DNA of 63,937 nucleotides from Leisingera sp. JC1. GTDB taxonomy: Bacteria; Pseudomonadota; Alphaproteobacteria; Rhodobacterales; Rhodobacteraceae. Under the pieces are notes generated by a model, which did no database searches, was not told the DNA's origin, and was given only the letters and a program-made list of their open reading frames with translations. The stretch lies in NCBI RefSeq assembly GCF_001679925.1, contig NZ_LYUZ01000158.1:23871-87807 (forward strand), read 5' to 3'. Position 1 is the first letter of the stretch; every line of letters begins with the position of its first letter. Position numbers and translations under genes: made by a program. Shown piece after piece: positions 35,449-42,334 of the stretch.

Positions 35449-35928
35449 GTGGCACAGGACGGAGGCGGGGCAGGCCCGCAATTCAGCGGGGAAGCTTCTG
35501 AAAACATCGCCATTTTCCAAGAGCTGCTGAACCAGTACCGGCACCAGAACGGCCTGCTCTGGAGCCGTGTGCAGCATGTGATTTCCATCCAGCTTGCGGT
35601 GCTGGCAGGCACCTACGGGCTTGATCTGCCGGGCCTGACAGAGCGGCTGCTGAATGGCGTCAGCTTCCTGGCCCTGCTGGCGGTTCTGCTGGTGATGCGG
35701 CGGGACATCGAGGTGCGCGACCGCTTCCTGCCCGGGATAAACCGCTATCTGGAGGGCAAATTCACCTGGCAGGATGGAGACGGCATCATTGCCAAGGCCA
35801 AGCGGCTTCCCCGGGTGACAGGGGACACGGTCATTCATTGTGTGATAGGCGCCGCGATGCTGCTGAATGCGCTGGTCGTGCTGCTCGGCTCCAGCAGAAT
35901 TGAACAGTTTCTCCTCTGCATGTTCTGA
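35449..35928 (+). CDS. Membrane protein of unknown function
   Basis: A 159-residue protein with two or three hydrophobic stretches (about residues 48-62, 69-85 and 133-151) and a charged loop RRDIEVRDRFLPGINRYLEG between them. The GTG at 35449 is preferred because GGGGAG lies seven bases upstream; an ATG at 35356 would add 31 unremarkable residues. No family recognised. It precedes the second DksA-like gene by 99 bases on the same strand. Confidence 0.62.
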   Translation: MAQDGGGAGPQFSGEASENIAIFQELLNQYRHQNGLLWSRVQHVISIQLAVLAGTYGLDLPGLTERLLNGVSFLALLAVLLVMRRDIEVRDRFLPGINRYLEGKFTWQDGDGIIAKAKRLPRVTGDTVIHCVIGAAMLLNALVVLLGSSRIEQFLLCMF

Positions 35929-35956
35929 CAGCCCCTTCGGGCAGGCGGCTGCGCTG

Positions 35957-35970
35957 TTGACACAAATCAA
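35957..35970 (+). promoter_or_regulatory. FNR/FixK-type box upstream of DksA-like copy 2
   Basis: TTGACACAAATCAA matches TTGAT-N4-ATCAA at nine of ten positions, followed by GG, 57 bases before the start codon. A weak -10-like TAGCGT at 35992-35997 would place the box near -41, the classic activating position. Confidence 0.65.
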
Positions 35971-36027
35971 GGCCAAAGCCGGCAGCGCCGCTAGCGTGGA
36001 GAACGCACCGCAAAAGGAGGCAGAACC

Positions 36028-36354
36028 ATGGACCTATCAACCCGCAAACAGGCGCTGGAGGCGCGCCGCGCCGAGCTGACCGGGCATCTGAGCAAGGTGG
36101 AGCACACGCTGGACGCGCCGATGCCGCAGGACTGGGAGGACCGCGCGTCGGAGCGCCAGGGCGACGAGGTGCTGGAAAGCCTCGGCAATGCAGAGCTGGA
36201 TGAACTGCGCCGGATTGATGCTGCACTGGAGCGGATCAAGGCGGGCACCTATGGCATCTGCGCGGCCTGCGGCGAGCGGATTTCGGACGCGCGGCTGGAC
36301 CTGCTGCCCGCCGCCCCGCTGTGCAAGACCTGCGCCGGCGCTGCGGCAGGATAA
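36028..36354 (+). CDS. DksA/TraR-type zinc-finger protein (copy 2)
   Basis: A 108-residue protein, MDLSTRKQALEARRAELTG, clearly paralogous at its N-terminus to the protein encoded at 29296-29610. The region WEDRASERQGDEVLESLG resembles the acidic coiled-coil tip of DksA, and the C4 zinc finger is CAACGERISDARLD followed by CKTC. AGGAGG seven bases before the ATG sets the start. Expected to bind RNA polymerase; the FNR-type box suggests induction by oxygen limitation. Confidence 0.9.
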   Translation: MDLSTRKQALEARRAELTGHLSKVEHTLDAPMPQDWEDRASERQGDEVLESLGNAELDELRRIDAALERIKAGTYGICAACGERISDARLDLLPAAPLCKTCAGAAAG

Positions 36355-36577
36355 ATGGCGGCACCAGCCGTATCCTTTCGGCGCAACCTGCCGGGGCCGG
36401 GCATTCAGGCCGCCCGGCTGCGGCCCGCGGACGGCCCCTGCCCTCCGCGCATCCCTGCCAAAACCCGGCAAATTCTCCGCGCCGCCTGCACGTCGCGCAG
36501 AAATGCGCTATACTGCTGCGGTACCCGGGACGCGCACCCCTTGTGGCGGAAGACACAAGCAACGGAGGACGATCCGC

Positions 36578-36760
36578 ATGGATGCAATCAAAGCCGCTGA
36601 ATATGCCCGCGCGCTCTACAGCGCGCATGGCGACAAGGCCGAGGCCGAAGCCGCGCAGAAGATGCGCGCCTGCGAAGAGGCCGGCAAGGACAGCGAGGCG
36701 GCAGACTGGAAAGCCGTCCGCCAGGCCGTCCGCGCGATGCGCGGGCCGAACCAGACCTGA
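36578..36760 (+). CDS. Small helical protein, unknown
   Basis: A 60-residue protein MDAIKAAEYARALYSAHGDK, Ala-rich, charged and entirely helical in prediction, with one Cys. ACGGAGG lies upstream of the ATG at suitable distance. Such short proteins are common beside DksA-like genes in Rhodobacterales by my recollection, but I can assign no function. Confidence 0.65.
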   Translation: MDAIKAAEYARALYSAHGDKAEAEAAQKMRACEEAGKDSEAADWKAVRQAVRAMRGPNQT

Positions 36761-36909
36761 GCGAAACCAGCGCTGGAGGGCCGCGGAAGGCGGCGCTCCA
36801 GCCGCCCTCACTCCCCGTTTACCACGATTGAAAACGGCGCCGGATTGCGCCATACTATGGCCAATTCCGCGGGCATCAGACCCGCTTGCCAAGAACGGGG
36901 CATGAGCAG

Positions 36910-37221
36910 ATGAAAATTTTCCTGACAACCGCGCTATGCGCTGGATTTCTTGCAGCACTGGCACCCGCGGGTGCTGAGGCGGGCTCGATTGAGCGCGCCT
37001 GCCGCCAGTCGGACCGCACTGCGGCCTCGCCTTCGCTGTGCAACTGCATCCAGAAGGTGGCCAACGTCAGCCTGACCGCCTCCGAGCGCAAGACCGTCTC
37101 CAAGTGGTTTGCCGATCCGCACCAGGCCCAGGTGGTGCGCCAGTCCTCCAACCGCAACGACGAGCGGCTGTGGCTGCGCTACAAGGCCTTTGGCGACCAT
37201 GCGGCACGCAGCTGCGGCTGA
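36910..37221 (+). CDS. Small periplasmic protein, unknown
   Basis: A 103-residue protein with a signal peptide (MKIFLTTALCAGFLAALAPA, then GAEAG) and four Cys in the mature part or signal region (ACRQ, LCNCIQ, RSCG), suggesting two disulfides. Pattern SLCNCIQKVANVSLTASERK and W-F-A-D-P-H-Q-A-Q-V-V-R recalls short secreted proteins of Rhodobacterales. A weak hairpin with TTTT follows at about 37246-37270. Role unknown. Confidence 0.75.
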   Translation: MKIFLTTALCAGFLAALAPAGAEAGSIERACRQSDRTAASPSLCNCIQKVANVSLTASERKTVSKWFADPHQAQVVRQSSNRNDERLWLRYKAFGDHAARSCG

Positions 37222-37387
37222 GGCGGCGGCACATTCACGATTGCTGGGGGCGTCCTTCGGGGCGCCTTTTCTATTGATGCATTCGCACTGCGGCATTTTC
37301 GCAAGGGGGAAAGACTGCGGCATTGCCACCCTTGACCCGCGCAGCCTCAATCCGCAAAGAACGGCCTAAGGTATTGGAGCAGTTGAT

Positions 37388-38353
37388 ATGTTGATCAAGG
37401 GCGTTTCCTTGCGCGGGCTGGAAGTGTTTGAGGCCTTGGCCAAGACCGGGTCCGTGGCGCAGGCCGCCGAGATGACCGGGCTCAGCCAGCCGGCCGTCAG
37501 CCAGCAGATGCGGAACCTGGAAAAGGCGCTGGACAGCGAGCTGATCGACCATGGCCGCCGCCCGATGGTGCTGACCGCCGCCGGGCGCAGCTTCCTGGCA
37601 CGGACCGAGGCGGTGCTGGGCGAACTGCGGCTGGCCCAGAGCGAGCTGACGGTGATGGACCTTACCCACCTGCAGGCGCTGTCGATCGGGCTGATTGACG
37701 ATTTCGACAATGACCTGACGCCGCGGCTGGCCACCATCCTGGCCGACAGCCTGACCCAATGCCGGTTCAAGATGATCACCGCCTCCAGCCATGACGTGGT
37801 GCGGGCGATGGAAGCGCGGGAGCTGCATATCGCCATTGCCGCCACTGCCGGGGGCTTGCATGAGGGGCTGGTGGAATACCCGCTGGTGCGCGATCCCTTC
37901 ATCCTGGTGGCGCCGCGCGGCGCGGTCTCGGATGCGGCGCAGGCGGCGGAGCAGCTGCAGGACCTGCCGTTTCTGCGTTATGCCCGCGAGCAGCTTATCT
38001 CGCAGCAGATCGAGGGGCTTTTGGGGCGCCAGAAGCTGGAGTTCGAGGACCGTTTCGAGGTCGGTTCGCATCTGGCGCTGATGGCGATGGTGGCGCGGCG
38101 GATCGGCTGGGCGATCACCACGCCGCTGGGGTACATGCGCGCGGGCCGGTTCCACGACCAGATTGACGCTTTTCCGCTGCCCTTCGGGGAGATGTCCCGG
38201 ACGATTTCTTTGTTCACTGCTGCCGACTGGGCCGACCGGGTGCCGCGGGACGTGGCTGAAACCGTGCGCCGCCTGGTGCAGAGCCATATGATCGACCCTG
38301 CGGTGCAGCAGATGCCGTTCCTGGCGGGCGGTTTCAGGGTGATAGGCGAGTAA
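37388..38353 (+). CDS. LysR-family transcriptional regulator
   Basis: A 321-residue regulator with the N-terminal winged HTH (LRGLEVFEALAKTGSVAQAA, GLSQPAVSQQMRNLEKALDS) at about residues 8-66 and a periplasmic-binding-like effector domain from about 95. The effector is not predictable. It faces, tail to tail with no gap, the phosphatase gene, so its target is more likely elsewhere or upstream. Confidence 0.93.
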   Translation: MLIKGVSLRGLEVFEALAKTGSVAQAAEMTGLSQPAVSQQMRNLEKALDSELIDHGRRPMVLTAAGRSFLARTEAVLGELRLAQSELTVMDLTHLQALSIGLIDDFDNDLTPRLATILADSLTQCRFKMITASSHDVVRAMEARELHIAIAATAGGLHEGLVEYPLVRDPFILVAPRGAVSDAAQAAEQLQDLPFLRYAREQLISQQIEGLLGRQKLEFEDRFEVGSHLALMAMVARRIGWAITTPLGYMRAGRFHDQIDAFPLPFGEMSRTISLFTAADWADRVPRDVAETVRRLVQSHMIDPAVQQMPFLAGGFRVIGE

Positions 38354-38791
38354 CTACAGCGCCGCCTTGAGGCCCTTGGCGGCCTGTTCGATCAGGTCCA
38401 GGCAGCCGTCGAAGTCACGGGTGTAATAGGGATCCGGCACATGATCCGCGCCGGTTTCCGGCGCGTAGTCGGTGAACAGGCGCACCGGGGTTTCGCTGCC
38501 CGCGGGGCGCAGCGCCTCGATGTTCTCCAGGTTGCTGTCATCCATGGCAATGATCAGGTCGAAAGCCTCGAAATCGCCGCGCCGGAACTGGCGGGCGCGC
38601 AGGTCCGAAATATCCAGTCCCCGCGCCTGTGCCGCCGCCTGCATCGGGCCGTAGGGCGGCTCTCCCACGTGGTAGGACGCGGTGCCTGCACTGTCGGTCT
38701 CAACCTCCGGGCTCAGCGCCCGGAACACACCCTCGGCGGCCGGCGAGCGGCAGATGTTTCCTAGGCAGACAAACAGAATACGGGTAGGCAT
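38354..38791 (-). CDS. Low-molecular-weight protein-tyrosine phosphatase
   Basis: A 145-residue LMW-PTP. The P-loop CLGNICRSPAAEG near residues 9-21 carries the nucleophilic Cys and the binding Arg, and the general-acid Asp is in HVPDPYY. It may act on tyrosine kinases of polysaccharide export or on arsenate-like substrates. The ATG at 38791 is chosen because the P-loop must lie near the N-terminus; the longer frame to 38983 overlaps the sirtuin gene. Confidence 0.93.
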   Translation of the reverse strand: MPTRILFVCLGNICRSPAAEGVFRALSPEVETDSAGTASYHVGEPPYGPMQAAAQARGLDISDLRARQFRRGDFEAFDLIIAMDDSNLENIEALRPAGSETPVRLFTDYAPETGADHVPDPYYTRDFDGCLDLIEQAAKGLKAAL

Positions 38792-38841
38792 TGGGTCATG
38801 GCTCCTGCTGGACAGGGCCAGTGATAGGAGGTTCTGCAGCG

Positions 38842-39549
38842 ATGGGAAAGAGCAGCCGGAAGATCGTGATCCTGACCGGCGCCGGGATTTCCGCTGAAAG
38901 CGGTCTGGGCACCTTCCGCGACGAAGGCGGCCTCTGGGCGCAGCACCGGATCGAGGATGTGGCGACGCCGGAGGGCTTCGCACGCAATCCGGATCTGGTT
39001 CACGGGTTCTACAATGCGCGCCGCGTTCAGGCGGCGGGCGCTGAACCCAACCCGGCGCATCAGGCGCTGGCGCGGCTGCAGGCGGACCATCCGGGCGAGG
39101 TGGTGATTGTCACCCAGAACGTGGACGGGCTGCATGAGGCTGGCGGTGCTAACGCGGTGCTGCACATGCATGGCACCCTGGCAGGGGCGCTGTGCGGTGC
39201 GTGCAGCCACCGCTGGGCTGCGCCAATGCAGATGCAAACCGGCCAGCCCTGCCCCGCCTGCGCCGCGCCTGCGGGGCGGCCCGACGTGGTTTGGTTCGGC
39301 GAAATGCCGTATTACATGGAGGAGATCTACGCCCATCTGGCCGGGGCGGATCTGTTTGCCGCCATCGGCACCTCGGGCGAGGTCTACCCGGCCGCGGCCT
39401 TTGTCGATGAGGCGCATCTGGCGGGGGCGCATACGGTGGAATTGAACCTGGAGCCGTCGGCCACCGCCTCCCGCTTTGCAGAGCGCCGCTTTGGCCCCGC
39501 CAGCGAAACCGTGCCCGCCTGGGTGGCGGAGCTGCTGGGCCGGCCCTAG
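38842..39549 (+). CDS. cobB: NAD-dependent protein deacylase (sirtuin, class III-like)
   Basis: Removes acyl groups from lysines using NAD. The 235-residue protein has GAGISAESGLGTFRDEGG (NAD site), TQNVDGLHEAGG, the catalytic His in LHMHGTL, and zinc cysteines CGAC and CPAC. The segment FYNARR provides the Tyr-xx-Arg pair that in class III sirtuins selects succinyl and malonyl groups, so desuccinylase activity is likely. AGGAGG about ten bases before the ATG at 38842 supports the start. Confidence 0.94.
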   Translation: MGKSSRKIVILTGAGISAESGLGTFRDEGGLWAQHRIEDVATPEGFARNPDLVHGFYNARRVQAAGAEPNPAHQALARLQADHPGEVVIVTQNVDGLHEAGGANAVLHMHGTLAGALCGACSHRWAAPMQMQTGQPCPACAAPAGRPDVVWFGEMPYYMEEIYAHLAGADLFAAIGTSGEVYPAAAFVDEAHLAGAHTVELNLEPSATASRFAERRFGPASETVPAWVAELLGRP

Positions 39550-39555
39550 ACGGCA

Positions 39556-39579
39556 AAAGCCCGCCAAGCGGCGGGCTTT
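39556..39579. terminator. Bidirectional terminator
   Basis: AAAGCCCGCC-AAGC-GGCGGGCTTT between the sirtuin gene and the convergent copper-chaperone gene. Confidence 0.88.
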
Positions 39580-39638
39580 GGGCGCGCAGGAGGGCCGCAG
39601 CGCGGCCTGACGCCGCGCCCGCCCTTCTCGTCACGGGA

Positions 39639-40121
39639 TCAGTTGGAGTGGGTGGAGTGATCGCCGTGGCCCTGGGCCTTGCGCTCCAGATCAACCGGCA
39701 CTTCGACCTCGACCTCGCCGGCCTTCTCGAACACCAGCGTAACCTTCACCACGTCGCCGTGGTTCAGTTCCTGGTTCAGGCCCATGAACATGATGTGGTC
39801 GCCGCCGCGCTTCAGCATGTGGGTTTCGCCTGCGGGCACAGCAAAGCCTTCCTCCACATGCATCATCTTCATGACGCCGTCATCGCCTTCCTTGTGGGTG
39901 TGCAGCTGCACCTTGGCGGCCACGTCGGAACGCACGTCGATCAGCTGATCATCGGCCTCGCCCTTGTTCATGATCTCCATGAAGGCGGCACCGGCCTTGG
40001 CCGCCGGGGAAGATACCCGCGCGTATTGGTCATGCACCATGATCATGGCATCGCCAGCAAAGGCAGAAGTGGCAAAGGCAGCAGCAGCCGCAGCTGCAAA
40101 GACAACAGACTTCAGGGACAT
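39639..40121 (-). CDS. Periplasmic copper chaperone PCu(A)C
   Basis: A 160-residue protein with a signal peptide (about residues 1-22, ending AFATSAFA) and the PCuAC copper site: His in HTHKEGDDGVMKMMHV and the distal THMLKRGGDHIMFMG. It delivers copper(I) to the CuA centre of cytochrome oxidase. The C-terminus HGDHSTHSN adds a His-rich tail that could bind extra metal. GAGGAG seven bases before the ATG decides the start. It follows the DUF2946-like gene by 52 bases. Confidence 0.92.
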   Translation of the reverse strand: MSLKSVVFAAAAAAAFATSAFAGDAMIMVHDQYARVSSPAAKAGAAFMEIMNKGEADDQLIDVRSDVAAKVQLHTHKEGDDGVMKMMHVEEGFAVPAGETHMLKRGGDHIMFMGLNQELNHGDVVKVTLVFEKAGEVEVEVPVDLERKAQGHGDHSTHSN

Positions 40122-40173
40122 TTTCAGTCTCCTCATAGCAGGGTTTTCAAATTTCAGATGGGTAAGGGGGCGG

Positions 40174-40524
40174 TCAGGCAGCCGCTGGCGGCGCACGGGC
40201 GCTGGCCTGCAGGATATGCTGCACTGAGGCCAGTGCGGCCTGCTGATCGGCTGTCACTTCGCTGCAAACCGCAACCGGTGGCAACAGCCCTGCAGGCGGC
40301 GCCACCGCGTCCAGCACATGCATCACGCAGTCGGGGCAATTGTGCGGCGGCTTGGCCGGCTGGCCCTCGCTGTCCACATAGATGGTGACCGGACCGGTGC
40401 CGGTGCAGATCACCATCTGGCCCGCAGCGTTACGTTCCCCCTGCCGGGCTGCGGCGCTGTGCGCCGTCAAGGCAACGGCCAGGGCCAGGAACAGGCCAAG
40501 GAATATGCGCAAGGCGGGTATCAT
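40174..40524 (-). CDS. DUF2946-like secreted protein
   Basis: A 116-residue protein with a signal peptide (about residues 1-25; MIPALRIFLGLFLALAVAL). The mature part has MVICTGTGPVTIYVDSEGQP and HNCPDCVMHVL, a Cys/His arrangement typical of DUF2946 proteins, often found beside copper chaperones. It is the first gene of a two-gene unit with PCuAC and therefore probably assists copper handling (inference). Longer frames upstream overlap rpmB and were not used. Confidence 0.75.
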   Translation of the reverse strand: MIPALRIFLGLFLALAVALTAHSAAARQGERNAAGQMVICTGTGPVTIYVDSEGQPAKPPHNCPDCVMHVLDAVAPPAGLLPPVAVCSEVTADQQAALASVQHILQASARAPPAAA

Positions 40525-40594
40525 CGCAGGCAGATATGCCCCCAAGGCAAGCCGTCTGCAAGGCGCAATCCTGCGGCAGATTGCGCAAACGCAA

Positions 40595-40624
40595 ACACCG
40601 CGCAGAGTTGCCTCTGCGCGGTGT
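40595..40624 (-). terminator. rpmB terminator
   Basis: A perfect 13-base hairpin ACACCGCGCAGAG/CTCTGCGCGGTGT with a four-base loop, followed on the minus strand by TTTGC; lies 38 bases after the rpmB stop. Confidence 0.85.
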
Positions 40625-40661
40625 GTGTAATCCGATCCGGTGAAGGGATCAGGCCAGGGAA

Positions 40662-40952
40662 TTAAGCCTGTGCGGCTTGTGCCTTGGCGATCTCTTTCTT
40701 CACTTTCAGCGCGTTTGCCGACAGCTCTTCGTCCTTGGCTTTGGCCAGGAACGCGTCCAGGCCGCCGCGGTGGTCGACAGAGCGCAGGGCTGCTGCGGAG
40801 ATCTTCAGCTTGACGCCACGGCCCAGAACTTCGGACTGCAGGGTCACGTCGTTCAGGTTGGGCAGAAAGCGGCGCTTGGTTTTGTTGTTGGCGTGGCTGA
40901 CATTGTTGCCAGTCATCGGGCCTTTTCCGGTCAGTTCGCAACGGCGCGACAT
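40662..40952 (-). CDS. rpmB: 50S ribosomal protein L28
   Basis: A 96-residue L28, [20 protein letters not shown] with the family's N-terminal Cys-containing motif and basic [12 protein letters not shown], ending Ala/Lys-rich. It sits alone between copper genes and meaB, with its own promoter and terminator. Confidence 0.97.
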   Translation of the reverse strand: MSRRCELTGKGPMTGNNVSHANNKTKRRFLPNLNDVTLQSEVLGRGVKLKISAAALRSVDHRGGLDAFLAKAKDEELSANALKVKKEIAKAQAAQA

Positions 40953-41004
40953 ATCTTCATCCTTCGTTTCTGGAGGCTCCGGCAGTCCGGCGCCAAATCA
41001 CAAG

Positions 41005-41027
41005 GGGCGCGGCCATTGGCTGCGCCC
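41005..41027 (-). promoter_or_regulatory. Leader hairpin upstream of rpmB
   Basis: GGGCGCGGCC-ATT-GGCTGCGCCC forms ten pairs (one G-U) and falls inside the predicted untranslated leader of rpmB, between its promoter and start codon. No T run follows on either strand, so an attenuator or regulatory hairpin is as likely as a terminator of meaB. Confidence 0.45.
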
Positions 41028-41043
41028 GAAAACTGGTCCGCTG

Positions 41044-41072
41044 CTCTTACGCTCAACCGGCAACAGCGTCAA
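41044..41072 (-). promoter_or_regulatory. Sigma-70-type promoter candidate for rpmB
   Basis: On the minus strand TTGACG and TAAGAG are separated by 17 bases; start near 41037, giving a leader of about 85 bases. Confidence 0.6.
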
Positions 41073-41156
41073 GTGATTCAACTCAGCTTTCTTGCCGGGC
41101 TTACTGCACCCTTTTCCGGCCCGCTGCAAGGGGCCTGCGGCCCTGCCGGAGGGGCC

Positions 41157-42134
41157 TCAGGACGCGCCCAGCGCCTTCAGCATGATCCGCGCCGCCTCGC
41201 CCGGGCTTTTGCCGCCCTCGGCAACTGTTCCCGCCAGCTCCGCCATCTGCGCCTTGGCGTCCGGTGTTTCCAGCCGTGCCAAGAGCGCTTGGCGCACTTC
41301 CTGATCGAACCAGTAGCAGGCCTGATCGGCGCGGCGGCGGTCCCAATGGCTGTTCTCCTTGCGCCAGGCGGTCAGCGCCTGCATTTCTTCCCAGGCCTTG
41401 TCCAGCCCGTGCTCTTCAACAGCGGAGACCATCAGCGCCTTGGGGAAACCCTCGGGGTCCTGCGGGCGCTTGCGCAACAGCCGCAGGGCGCCGGCGTAGT
41501 CGGCGCAGGTGCGGGTGGCGACGGGTTTCAGCGGCCCGTCGGCCTTGTTCACCAGAATGAGGTCGGCCATTTCCATGATGCCGCGCTTCACCCCCTGCAG
41601 CTCATCACCGCCAGCAGGCGCCAGCAGCAGCAGGAACAGGTCCGACATCTCTGCCACCACGGTTTCCGACTGGCCAACGCCGACGGTTTCGATCAGCACC
41701 ACGTCAAAGCCTGCCGCCTCGCATAAGGAAACCGCTTCGCGGGAGCGGCGGGCGACGCCGCCCAGGTGGCTCTGGCTGGGGGACGGTCGGATGAAGGCAT
41801 TGCGCTCGCGGCTGAGGCGCTCCATCCGGGTCTTGTCGCCCAGAATGGACCCGCCGGAGCGGGCGGAGCTGGGATCAACCGCCAGAACCGCGACGCGCAG
41901 GCCAAGCCCGGTCAGCATCATGCCGAAGCTTTCGATGAAGGTGGATTTGCCAACGCCCGGCGTGCCCGACAGGCCGATGCGCAGCGACTGGCGCTTGTGC
42001 TTGGCCAGCTCCGACAGCAGTTCGCCCGCCTTGGCGCGGTGATCCTCGCGGCCGCTTTCCACCAGGGTGATGGCACGGGCCAGCGCCCGGCGGTCGCCGT
42101 CGAGGATCTTCTGTGTCAATTGTCCGGTGTCCAT
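41157..42134 (-). CDS. meaB: Methylmalonyl-CoA mutase-associated GTPase MeaB
   Basis: A 325-residue G3E GTPase that protects methylmalonyl-CoA mutase or loads its adenosylcobalamin. Walker A GLSGTPGVGKSTFIES, the aspartate region AVDPSSARSGGSILGDKTRM, ETVGVGQSETVVAEM and NKAD are all present. The mutase itself is not in this window. The ATG at 42134 starts MDTGQLTQKILDGDRRALAR; the frame remains open upstream for 400 codons but is antisense to hrpB. Confidence 0.95.
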   Translation of the reverse strand: MDTGQLTQKILDGDRRALARAITLVESGREDHRAKAGELLSELAKHKRQSLRIGLSGTPGVGKSTFIESFGMMLTGLGLRVAVLAVDPSSARSGGSILGDKTRMERLSRERNAFIRPSPSQSHLGGVARRSREAVSLCEAAGFDVVLIETVGVGQSETVVAEMSDLFLLLLAPAGGDELQGVKRGIMEMADLILVNKADGPLKPVATRTCADYAGALRLLRKRPQDPEGFPKALMVSAVEEHGLDKAWEEMQALTAWRKENSHWDRRRADQACYWFDQEVRQALLARLETPDAKAQMAELAGTVAEGGKSPGEAARIMLKALGAS

Positions 42135-42334
42135 GCGCGCCTTCCTGTCTTGATGGGCTGGACCTTGGCGCAAGCCGCGCCGCAAAGTCCAGCCCCTGCC
42201 GTCTGGCGCGCACCCTACATCAGCGCACGCCGCAGGAAAGGCGGCAAATCCGCCGCGCCTGATGCGGTTTGCGCAAACGCGCCGGGGCAGACTGGCCGCT
42301 AGACCTCCCCCTCCGCTTTGGCGATAAGGCGGGA

